A stretch of 64,000 nt of DNA from contig NZ_NJDE01000013.1 of NCBI RefSeq assembly GCF_002205895.1, forward strand, positions 1-64,000. The letters are read 5' to 3'. Of this stretch, positions 54,850 through 64,000 are shown piece by piece (within the stretch, counting starts at the first letter, position 1; each line of letters opens with the position of its first letter). A program made the position numbers and the translations under genes. The DNA is from Saccharibacillus sp. O23 (GTDB lineage Bacteria > Bacillota > Bacilli > Paenibacillales > Paenibacillaceae). The notes below the pieces were generated by a model, which was given only the letters and a program-made list of their open reading frames with translations, was not told where the DNA came from and searched no databases.

Positions 54850-55147
54850 CGCCCGGCCTGCGGAGCGCAATAAGAAGCGTCGAAGGGAATCCAGTAGCGT
54901 TCGGAATCGTACTCTCAGAGAGCCGCCGGTTGGTGTGAGGTGGCAGACGGTCGAACCGCGAATTACGTCCCGGAGCTTCCCGTCGCCGAACCCGCGAGAG
55001 CGGAAGGGACGGGACGGAATCGTCCACGTTATCGGGCGGCTAAAGTGGAAAACGCGCCTTGCTCCGATCTATGGCGCCTTTTCAATAAGGGTGGTACCGC
55101 GATTAAGACTCGTCCCTGCAGAAATGCAGCGGGCCGGGTCTTTTTTG
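54850..55147 (+). ncRNA. T-box riboswitch controlling tyrS
   Basis: The T-box sequence AAGGGTGGTACCGCG is at 55087-55101 and is followed by a terminator hairpin (about 55106-55147, GACTCG...CGGGTC then a T-run). Stem I includes the conserved AGAGAGCCGCCGGTTGGTG segment (54917-54935). In the loop before the 3' side of stem I, GAATTACGTCC carries TAC at 54964-54966, the tyrosine specifier. Uncharged tRNA-Tyr should bind the leader and prevent termination, raising tyrS expression. Confidence 0.93.
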
Positions 55148-55183
55148 ATTTTCATTTTCAGATTCCGAAGGAGGAACCCCCTA

Positions 55184-56482
55184 ATGACCAACGAACACAC
55201 GCCGATCGAAGCCAATGCCCTGCTGGACGATCTCGAATACAGAGGGCTGATCTACCAAGTCACGCACCGCGAAGAACTGCAGAAGAAGCTGAGCGAAGAA
55301 AGCGTCACGCTGTACAACGGGTTCGACCCGACGGCGGACAGCCTGCATATCGGCCACCTGCTGCCGGTGCTGACGATGAGACGTTTCCAGAATGCCGGAC
55401 ACCGTCCGATCGCTCTCGTGGGCGGCGGTACGGGCATGATCGGCGATCCGAGCGGCCGTTCGACCGAACGTTCGCTGAATACGGCGGATACGGTCGCGGA
55501 TTGGACGCGCAAACTGCAAAATCAACTGTCGCGCTTCCTCGATTTCGGAGAAGGCGGCGCGCCGGTCCCGGCGAAGATGGTCAGCAACTACGACTGGCTC
55601 GGCCCGATCACGATGATCGACTTCCTGCGCGACGTGGGCAAGAACTTCACGGTCAACTACATGCTGGCCAAAGACTCGGTCGATTCGCGTCTCGCGAACG
55701 GCATCTCGTTTACCGAATTCTCGTACATGATCCTGCAAGCGTACGATTTCCAACGTCTGCATGAAGACGAAGGCTGTTCGCTGCAGCTCGGCGGAAGCGA
55801 CCAATGGGGCAATATCACGGCGGGTCTCGACCTGATCGGCAAAAACGGCGGCGGCGACGCTTACGGCATGACGATGCCGCTGGTCACGAAGAGCGACGGC
55901 AAAAAGTTCGGTAAATCCGAATCCGGCGCCGTCTGGCTCGACCGCAGCAAAACGAGCGCGTACACGTTCTACCAGTTCTGGATCAACACGGACGACGCCG
56001 ACGTGATCAAGTTCCTGAAATACTTCACGTTCCTGAATCGCGAAGAGATCGAAGCGCTCGAAACGGAACATCTCAAAGCGCCGGAAAAACGCGTCGCTCA
56101 GCGCGAACTCGCCCGCCGCGTGACGGAACTGGTTCACGGCGCGGACGCGGTAGAAAGCGCGGAGAAGATCACGGCCGCGCTGTTCTCGGGCAGCTTCGCC
56201 GAACTGAACGAAGCCGATCTGGCCGAAGCGCTGGCGGATATGCCGAGCGTCACGGCCGAAGCGTCTTCCGAACCGCTGCTGATCGACCTGTTGGTCGAAG
56301 CCGGTGCGGCTCCGTCGAAAGGCCAAGCGCGCAAAGACATTCAGAGCGGCGCGATCTCCGTCAACGGCGAGAAACGCACGTCGATCGAAACGACGATCGG
56401 AGCGGAAGACCGTCTGCACGGCACGACTCTCGTGCTGCGCCGCGGCAAGAAGAACTACTACGTCGTGAAGTTCGAAGGCTAA
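55184..56482 (+). CDS. tyrS: Tyrosyl-tRNA synthetase
   Basis: 432 residues. The class-I HIGH motif is SLHIGHLLP (~46-54), the tyrosine pocket FDPTADSLH, the dimer/ATP region LGGSDQWGNI (~204-213), the KMSKS equivalent KKFGKSESGAVW (~240-251), and a C-terminal S4-like RNA-binding domain (APSKGQARKDIQSGAISVNGEK, ~369-390). It charges tRNA-Tyr. ATG 55184 has GAAGGAGG upstream. The T-box leader with a tyrosine specifier agrees with the product. It is the only gene of its transcript. Confidence 0.97.
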   Translation: MTNEHTPIEANALLDDLEYRGLIYQVTHREELQKKLSEESVTLYNGFDPTADSLHIGHLLPVLTMRRFQNAGHRPIALVGGGTGMIGDPSGRSTERSLNTADTVADWTRKLQNQLSRFLDFGEGGAPVPAKMVSNYDWLGPITMIDFLRDVGKNFTVNYMLAKDSVDSRLANGISFTEFSYMILQAYDFQRLHEDEGCSLQLGGSDQWGNITAGLDLIGKNGGGDAYGMTMPLVTKSDGKKFGKSESGAVWLDRSKTSAYTFYQFWINTDDADVIKFLKYFTFLNREEIEALETEHLKAPEKRVAQRELARRVTELVHGADAVESAEKITAALFSGSFAELNEADLAEALADMPSVTAEASSEPLLIDLLVEAGAAPSKGQARKDIQSGAISVNGEKRTSIETTIGAEDRLHGTTLVLRRGKKNYYVVKFEG

Positions 56483-56516
56483 GAATTAGGCCGGATCGGC
56501 CTCGGCCGCTTACAGC

Positions 56517-56553
56517 ATCCGAAAGGAACCGAAAGGTTCTTTTCGGATTTTTT
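56517..56553 (+). terminator. Terminator of tyrS
   Basis: ATCCGAAAGGAACC (56517-56530) / GGTTCTTTTCGGAT (56535-56548) with a GAAA tetraloop and a T-run. Confidence 0.88.
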
Positions 56554-56637
56554 GCGTCGATCCGGACTGCCGGAACGCAGTCGCCTCGTCGGCAGACTGA
56601 CGGCGTTCTCCCGCGTTTGGTCCTTAGCGCCGCGCCT

Positions 56638-57543
56638 TCACAAATGCCCGAGTTCGATCGCCTGACGGAAACGGGCGGCGAAACGTTCCGCACCCGGTCC
56701 GAACGCGCGCGCTTCGGAGCGTAAGAAACCGATCTGCATGTCGGGTTGTCCCACGTCCGCGATCTCGATAATCTTGATACGACCCGACTTCCAGAGCGGA
56801 TGCCGATAAAAAGAAAAATCGTGTCCGATGCTGCCCGCAAGTCCGTTGTCCAACACGCTGGTCACCGCTTCCGAATTGTTGGTCCAGAACAAGACGGACA
56901 GCTCGCCGTGCATGTCGGCGAACCGATCGACGAAATCATGCACGAACCGGTCGTTGTACAGGGCAAGCTGGTGCTGCATAAGCTGCTTGGGCGCGACGCG
57001 ATGATACTGGGCAAGCGGAGATTCGCGATGGGCCGCGACCACCAGTTTGCCGGCATACATCGCGCTGAAACGAAGTCCGTTCAAATGTTCCAACTGCTTG
57101 TCGTAGATCGCGATAAATCCGAGGTCGGTGCGCCCTTGCCGCACGTCTTCCGCGATGTCCATAGAACCTTTTTCTTCAATGGAGATATGAAGCTGCGGAT
57201 GTTCGGATTTCATCTGCGCGGTCGTTTCGATGAGATAAGGCATGACGCTCGGAAAAGTGGCGACTGCGATCGAACCGCTGAGCGGCTTGTCGCGGTCGAT
57301 CGCGGAACGCAGCAGATCGACGCGCTGCAAAATCTCGATCGCCTGTTCGATCAACCGTTTGCCTTCCTCCGTCGGAACCGCGCCCTGCCGGGATCGCTCG
57401 AATACGTTCAGTTCCAGCTCTTCTTCCAGTTTGCGCACCGATTGGCTGATCGCGGATTGAGTCATGTGCATCTGCGAAGCGGCGGCGGAAAAAGAGCGCG
57501 TTTTGGCGATTTCGACGATATAAGCAAGCTGCTCCAAATTCAT
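56638..57543 (-). CDS. LysR-family transcriptional regulator
   Basis: 301 residues. The N-terminal winged helix begins MNLEQLAYIVEIAKTRSFSAAASQMHMTQSAISQSVRKLEEELELNVFERSRQ, and the effector-binding domain spans ~90-295 (ISIEEKGSMDIAEDVRQGRTDLGFIAIYD). The start is ATG 57543 with AGGAGA upstream; an in-frame extension to 57582 is unlikely. It is divergent from the zinc alcohol dehydrogenase, which it presumably controls through the 133-bp intergenic region. Confidence 0.92.
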   Translation of the reverse strand: MNLEQLAYIVEIAKTRSFSAAASQMHMTQSAISQSVRKLEEELELNVFERSRQGAVPTEEGKRLIEQAIEILQRVDLLRSAIDRDKPLSGSIAVATFPSVMPYLIETTAQMKSEHPQLHISIEEKGSMDIAEDVRQGRTDLGFIAIYDKQLEHLNGLRFSAMYAGKLVVAAHRESPLAQYHRVAPKQLMQHQLALYNDRFVHDFVDRFADMHGELSVLFWTNNSEAVTSVLDNGLAGSIGHDFSFYRHPLWKSGRIKIIEIADVGQPDMQIGFLRSEARAFGPGAERFAARFRQAIELGHL

Positions 57544-57557
57544 GAGAGATTCTCCTG

Positions 57558-57625
57558 TCATTAGTTTCATTAATGGAATCATTAGTATCTATTATTATAA
57601 ATGAAGGATGCGCTCGCGATATAAT
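57558..57625. promoter_or_regulatory. Intergenic control region between LysR and alcohol dehydrogenase genes
   Basis: Three TCATTA-type direct repeats (57558, 57567, 57579) surround an imperfect dyad TTCATTAATGGAA (57566-57578); a -10 TATAAT for the dehydrogenase lies at 57620-57625 without a recognisable -35, as expected for an activator-dependent promoter. A minus-strand TATAAT (57599-57594) would serve the regulator. Confidence 0.5.
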
Positions 57626-57676
57626 AAAATTTGAATAGAACGTTTTTTAAATAGTTGACAGAAGGAGAGATCGATC

Positions 57677-58720
57677 ATGAAAGCAGCAGTCTGGTACGGC
57701 AAACAAGACGTCCGGGTCGAGGAACGCGAAGAGCGCAGCGTACAACCGGGTCAGGTCAAAATCAAAGTGGAATATGCCGGCATTTGCGGCAGCGATCTGC
57801 ATGCGTATCATCACGGGGTAGGGATTCAAGAAGGACAAGAGCACCCGTTATCCGGTCAAAAAGCTCCGCTCGTGCTCGGCCACGAGTTTTCCGGCGTCGT
57901 AGCGGAGATCGGCCCCGACGTAACCGGAATCGAAAAAGGGCAGCGTGTCGCGGTCGAGCCTCTGTACCATTGCGGAGTCTGCGAATATTGTCTGCAAGGA
58001 CATTACAATCAATGCGTCGATTTCGGATTCGTCGGATTGAACGGTGACGGCGGATTCGCGGATTACGTCGTGGTAGAAGCTTATATGGTTCATGCTCTTC
58101 CGGACAACGTCTCGTTCGAAGAAGGCGCGCTGGTCGAACCGACCGCGGTCGCCATGCACGCCGTGCGCCACAGCAGCCTTAAAGTCGGACAGAAGGTCGC
58201 CGTGTACGGAGCGGGACCGATCGGGCTGTTGACCGTACTGTGCGCCAAAGCGGCCGGAGCGTCGCAGGTGTACGCGGTCGACGTATTCGACGAACGGCTG
58301 AAGCTTGCGGAGAAACTCGGCGCTATTCCGGTGAACAGTTCCGAAGTCGATGCCGCGCAGGCGATTCAAGAGCAATCCGGCGGAATCGATATCGCTTTTG
58401 AAGCGGCGGGCGTTCAACCCACGATGGACAGCGCCGTGTCGGTGGTGAAAAAAGGCGGACAGGTGGTGGTGATCGCCGCCATTCCGGAACCGCTCAAAGT
58501 CGACTTTTTCCAAATGCTCGTCAAAGAAGCGACCGTTACGGCAACTCTGGCTTACCGTCATATCTTTCCGGAGATCATCGCTTTGATCGAGGCGGGAGCG
58601 CTGGACGTCAAGTCGGTCATTACGCATAAGATCGGACTGGACGATATTGTCGACGAAGGGCTGGAACTGCTGATTCGCGACAAGAGCCATGCGAAGATTC
58701 TGGTGAAAATCGGCGGTTGA
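57677..58720 (+). CDS. Zinc-dependent alcohol dehydrogenase, (R,R)-2,3-butanediol dehydrogenase-like
   Basis: 347 residues. Catalytic zinc ligands C37 (GICGSDLH) and H69-E70 (LGHEFSG); structural zinc cysteines C99, C102, C105 and C113 (CGVCEYCLQGHYNQC). The NAD-binding GxGPxG is VYGAGPIGLLTVL (~178-190), with acidic D at the end of strand 2 (VYAVDVFD) favouring NAD. The overall pattern resembles Paenibacillus butanediol/acetoin dehydrogenases; related polyol dehydrogenases are possible. GAAGGAGAG precedes ATG 57677. It is controlled from the region shared with the LysR gene. Confidence 0.85.
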   Translation: MKAAVWYGKQDVRVEEREERSVQPGQVKIKVEYAGICGSDLHAYHHGVGIQEGQEHPLSGQKAPLVLGHEFSGVVAEIGPDVTGIEKGQRVAVEPLYHCGVCEYCLQGHYNQCVDFGFVGLNGDGGFADYVVVEAYMVHALPDNVSFEEGALVEPTAVAMHAVRHSSLKVGQKVAVYGAGPIGLLTVLCAKAAGASQVYAVDVFDERLKLAEKLGAIPVNSSEVDAAQAIQEQSGGIDIAFEAAGVQPTMDSAVSVVKKGGQVVVIAAIPEPLKVDFFQMLVKEATVTATLAYRHIFPEIIALIEAGALDVKSVITHKIGLDDIVDEGLELLIRDKSHAKILVKIGG

Positions 58721-58763
58721 TCCTTCGCTTGAAGCGGGCGATCGAGATCCGGCAAGAAGTTGC

Positions 58764-58810
58764 AGCCAACGGACAGCGCCATTCGGCGAATGTCGGTTGG
58801 CTTGATTTTT
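58764..58810 (+). terminator. Terminator of the alcohol dehydrogenase gene
   Basis: AGCCAAC-GGACA (58764-58775) pairs with TGTC-GGTTGGCT (58791-58802), followed by TTGATTTTT. Confidence 0.75.
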
Positions 58811-58866
58811 AAATGCATAAAAAAATTACCGAAATCTAGATTTAATCCAACAAAATACGTCGCGAA

Positions 58867-58957
58867 TTGACCATATTCTTATATTTTGCGTATAAGAATA
58901 AGGAAATTTTCTTTCAAATTTGCTTCCCGATTACGTTTTCGAGCGAAAACGCTACCA
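58867..58957 (+). promoter_or_regulatory. Promoter of the beta-galactosidase gene with two operator-like palindromes
   Basis: TTGACC (58867-58872), 18 bp, TATAAG (58891-58896). A perfect inverted repeat, ATTCTTATA (58875-58883) / TATAAGAAT (58891-58899), overlaps the -10. Downstream, CGTTTTCG-AG-CGAAAACG (58934-58951) is a perfect 8-bp dyad merging into CGAAAACGCTACCA (58944-58957), which matches 12 of 14 cre positions. These suggest a specific repressor plus CcpA control. Confidence 0.6.
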
Positions 58958-59010
58958 CGGTCCGGGGCGAGGAGCTTTTCTTTTCTGCCGTTCTCAGTGT
59001 ACACTAGAGC

Positions 59011-59137
59011 CTAAGCTCCCTTTCGACGCTTATTCCAAGGTTTACGATTTCCTGAAATGCACGCGCTTGCGGTGCGATTCCGTCGGAGACTTCGTACATG
59101 CTTTAGGTACGAAATCTCAGGGGAGCGTAACCTTACG
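59011..59137 (+). ncRNA. Folded leader RNA candidate upstream of lacZ
   Basis: GCTCCC (59015-59020) can close with GGGAGC (59121-59126) around two hairpins: GCAC-G-CG-CTTG-CG-GTGC (59059-59075, with a CUUG tetraloop) and a perfect 7-bp stem TTCGTAC (59091-59097) / GTACGAA (59107-59113). Next to it is CGTAA-CC-TTACG (59126-59137). I recognise no known riboswitch class, T-box or protein-binding leader. It sits inside a ~310-nt untranslated leader with no convincing gene, so the 494-bp gap 58721-59214 holds a terminator, a promoter and this element. Confidence 0.45.
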
Positions 59138-59208
59138 TTTAGTGTTGATAAGGGCTTAAGCACAGGTTCAGTCTTCGATCGAGCGCTTTAATTTTGCTGA
59201 TGAGGTGA

Positions 59209-62322
<3,114 letters not shown>

Positions 62323-62368
62323 GCGTTCGAACGGCAAATCGGTTACAATAATATAAGCGTCAAACCGG

Positions 62369-62393
62369 AAAACGGCCTTCGCGGGCCGTTTTT
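62369..62393 (+). terminator. Terminator of lacZ
   Basis: AAAACGGCC (62369-62377) / GGCCGTTTT (62384-62392), then T. Confidence 0.88.
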
Positions 62394-62466
62394 CTTCGTT
62401 GTTCGGCAGTCGGGCGAAGCCGCTCGATTCATTTAGAATCAAGCTTTGAGAAAGAAGGGATCTGCG

Positions 62467-63462
62467 ATGAGACCTCATGTACAAACCTCCGATCCGGCGG
62501 ATACGCAAGGCGGAAAATCTGCGGCGCACGGCGGCGTCTATCCCGATATCGCCCGCCTGATCGGCGATACGCCGATGGTGCGCCTGGGTCGTACCGCTCC
62601 GAAAGGCGCGGCCGAAATCTTCGTGAAGCTGGAATATTTCAATCCGTCCGGCAGCGTCAAAGACCGCGCGGCGCGAGGCTTGATCGAAGCCGCGGAACAA
62701 GCCGGCAAGCTTCGTCCGGGAAGCACGATCATCGAACCGACCAGCGGCAATACCGGCATCGGTCTGGCGATGATCGCGGCGGCGCGCGGCTACCGGGCGA
62801 TTCTGGTCATGCCCGACAATATGTCGCGCGAACGGATCAATCTGCTCAAAGCGTACGGCGCTCGGGTCGAACTGACGCCGAGCGCGCAGCGCATGCCCGG
62901 CGCGATCGCGCGGGCGCTGGAACTTCAAGCGTCGATTCCCGACGCCTTCATTCCGCAGCAGTTCGAGAACCGGGCGAATCCCGATGCCCACCGGGGCACG
63001 ACGGCGGTCGAGATTCTGGAGCAGACGGAAGAAAGGCTCGACGCGTTCGTCGCCACGGCGGGAACGGGCGGCACGATTACCGGAACGGGCGAGACGCTCC
63101 GGGCGTCGCTGCCCGGCCTGCATATCGCCGTGGTGGAACCCGAAGGCTCGCCGGTGCTGTCCGGCGGTTCGCCGGGTCCGCATAAGCTGGTCGGCACCAG
63201 CCCGGGCTTCGTGCCTTCGATTCTGAACACCGGAGTCTATGACGAGATCATCCGCGTGCGGGACGAAGAAGCGCTGGATACGATGCGGAAGCTGGCTCGT
63301 CTGGAAGGCATGCTGCTCGGCCCGTCTTCGGGCGCTTCGGTGTTCGCCGCCATGAAGATCGCCGAGCGGCTCGGACCGGGCAAACGCGTCGTCTGCATCG
63401 CTCCGGATACCGGAGAACGTTATTTGAGCATGGGATTGTTCGAAGAGCCGAAATCCGAATAG
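62467..63462 (+). CDS. cysK: Cysteine synthase (O-acetylserine sulfhydrylase)
   Basis: 331 residues. PLP lysine K65 in NPSGSVKDRAA, phosphate loop TSGNTGIGLA and GTGGTITGTGE, and the substrate-binding EPTSGNTG loop identify the beta-family PLP enzyme that makes cysteine from O-acetylserine and sulfide. The first ~25 residues are a non-conserved, Gly/Ala-rich tail. AAGGGA precedes ATG 62467; a TTG at 62446 is less likely. CysM, CysK and cystathionine beta-synthase-like forms cannot be separated with certainty. The DinB-like gene follows. Confidence 0.88.
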   Translation: MRPHVQTSDPADTQGGKSAAHGGVYPDIARLIGDTPMVRLGRTAPKGAAEIFVKLEYFNPSGSVKDRAARGLIEAAEQAGKLRPGSTIIEPTSGNTGIGLAMIAAARGYRAILVMPDNMSRERINLLKAYGARVELTPSAQRMPGAIARALELQASIPDAFIPQQFENRANPDAHRGTTAVEILEQTEERLDAFVATAGTGGTITGTGETLRASLPGLHIAVVEPEGSPVLSGGSPGPHKLVGTSPGFVPSILNTGVYDEIIRVRDEEALDTMRKLARLEGMLLGPSSGASVFAAMKIAERLGPGKRVVCIAPDTGERYLSMGLFEEPKSE

Positions 63463-63492
63463 AAAAGAGGAAAACGTCTGAGCCGAAAAAAT

Positions 63493-63996
63493 TTGACGAT
63501 CGCCGCGCTGCCGGGTTACCCGGAAGAGATCGGGCGTTGGCTGTGGGGAATGGAAGACGTGCGGCGCACGCTGCTGGATCTGGTCCGCGGGCTGAAGCCG
63601 GAAGAATTGGATCGCAAACTCGAAGGACAGGCTTCGACGGTCGGTTCGCTGCTGTACCATATCGCGCTGATCGAAGCCGATTGGCTGTATGCGGAAGTGT
63701 TGGAGAGCGAGCCGGGACCGGAGATCGAGACATGGTTTCCGGCGTCGCATCGCGATGCGGAAGGCCGATTGAGTCCGGTCGGCGGCGAGAGCTTCGAACA
63801 GCATTCGGAGCGGTTGTCGGCGGTCCGCAAAGACTTCTTGGAGCATTTTCGCTCGATCGGTCCGGAAGATTGGCGTCGTCCGCGCACGCTGCCGGATTAC
63901 GATGTCACGCCCGAGTGGGTCGTCTACCATCTGATCGAACACGAAGCGCATCATCGGGGACAGATCGCGCAGATGGTCAAGCAGCTGAGAAGCTGA
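63493..63996 (+). CDS. DinB/YfiT-like metal-binding protein
   Basis: 167 residues from TTG 63493. A four-helix DinB bundle with the metal-binding histidine triad: one in LLYHIALIEADWLY (~55) and two in EHEAHHRGQIAQM (~152-155). Relatives are thiol-dependent transferases or hydrolases (bacillithiol-S-transferase-like). The start is unsettled: AAAGAGG (63464-63470) is ideally placed for the in-frame CTG at 63478, which would add five residues (SRKN-type). It follows the cysteine synthase by 30 bp and may share its transcript; the window ends four bases after its stop. Confidence 0.8.
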   Translation: MTIAALPGYPEEIGRWLWGMEDVRRTLLDLVRGLKPEELDRKLEGQASTVGSLLYHIALIEADWLYAEVLESEPGPEIETWFPASHRDAEGRLSPVGGESFEQHSERLSAVRKDFLEHFRSIGPEDWRRPRTLPDYDVTPEWVVYHLIEHEAHHRGQIAQMVKQLRS

Positions 63997-64000
63997 TCGC

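Noticed and set aside
54845-55183. N-terminal extension of tyrosyl-tRNA synthetase
   Set aside because: The in-frame region is the T-box leader; the conserved protein and the ribosome site begin at 55184.
58920-59159. Short open reading frame over the lacZ leader
   Set aside because: No ribosome site, codon use unlike the neighbours, and it coincides with the strongly folded region; a structured RNA explains it better.

Overview
The window looks like chromosome from a GC-rich, low-GC-phylum (Bacillota) Gram-positive, most likely a Paenibacillaceae member (a Saccharibacillus-like genome would fit). The grounds are strong AAGGAGG-type ribosome sites, TTGACA/TATAAT promoters in AT-rich gaps, a T-box in front of tyrS, S-layer-homology repeats, a YesM/YesN-type two-component pair, lipoprotein-type binding proteins, a CcpA-type cre site and an mhqR/mhqO/mhqD-like cluster. 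The species assignment is inference. The first ~72 bases do not belong: a T-run followed by the 3' end of the common Illumina adapter abuts a truncated histidine kinase, so this is a contig end.

Layout. 75-3520: two-component system (kinase cut by the contig edge), a CopC-CopD fusion and a YcnI copper protein. 3765-4256: CBS-domain protein. 4444-13012: the most distinctive locus, an alpha-1,6-mannan oligosaccharide utilisation cluster (GntR/LacI-type regulator, GH125 exo-mannosidase, a three-gene sugar ABC importer, and a cytoplasmic protein with two GH76 mannanase domains) behind a clean promoter with a cre site at the transcription start. 13565-14767: alpha/beta hydrolase carrying a 45-bp tandem repeat. 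15167-19415: ECF sigma factor, membrane partner, ABC exporter, small protein. 19554-25206: lipoprotein phosphoesterase, TIM-barrel isomerase, DinG-like helicase and two small conserved proteins. 25437-28044: MacB-like fused ABC exporter and a 32-residue basic peptide. 28200-30380: quinone-stress cluster with a shared operator. 30446-34290: small hypotheticals (one apparently frameshifted), SUKH-like protein, TauE/SafE permease, YcaQ-type glycosylase. 34964-35950: Fur-controlled siderophore-binding lipoprotein.

36267-43740 (minus): oligopeptide ABC operon ending in an AbgB-like amidohydrolase, divergent from a YesM/YesN pair (43987-46650), with another M20 peptidase (46855-48060) nearby. 48321-50966: DUF1275 membrane protein, methyltransferase, aldo/keto reductase. 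51570-54682 (minus): nuclease-like protein and an S-layer-anchored 5'-nucleotidase with a candidate Pho box. 54807-56482: T-box-controlled tyrS. 56638-58720: LysR regulator divergent from a zinc alcohol dehydrogenase. 58867-62322: lacZ-type beta-galactosidase behind a long, folded, unidentified leader. 62467-63996: cysteine synthase and a DinB-like protein.

Three long gaps (13.3, 34.5 and 51.4 kb) each hold four short hairpin-like elements with the same ~50 / ~60-70 / ~50 bp spacing but unrelated sequence; this shared geometry, the mannan locus and the lacZ leader are the observations most worth following. I saw no tRNA, rRNA, insertion sequence, prophage or CRISPR array.
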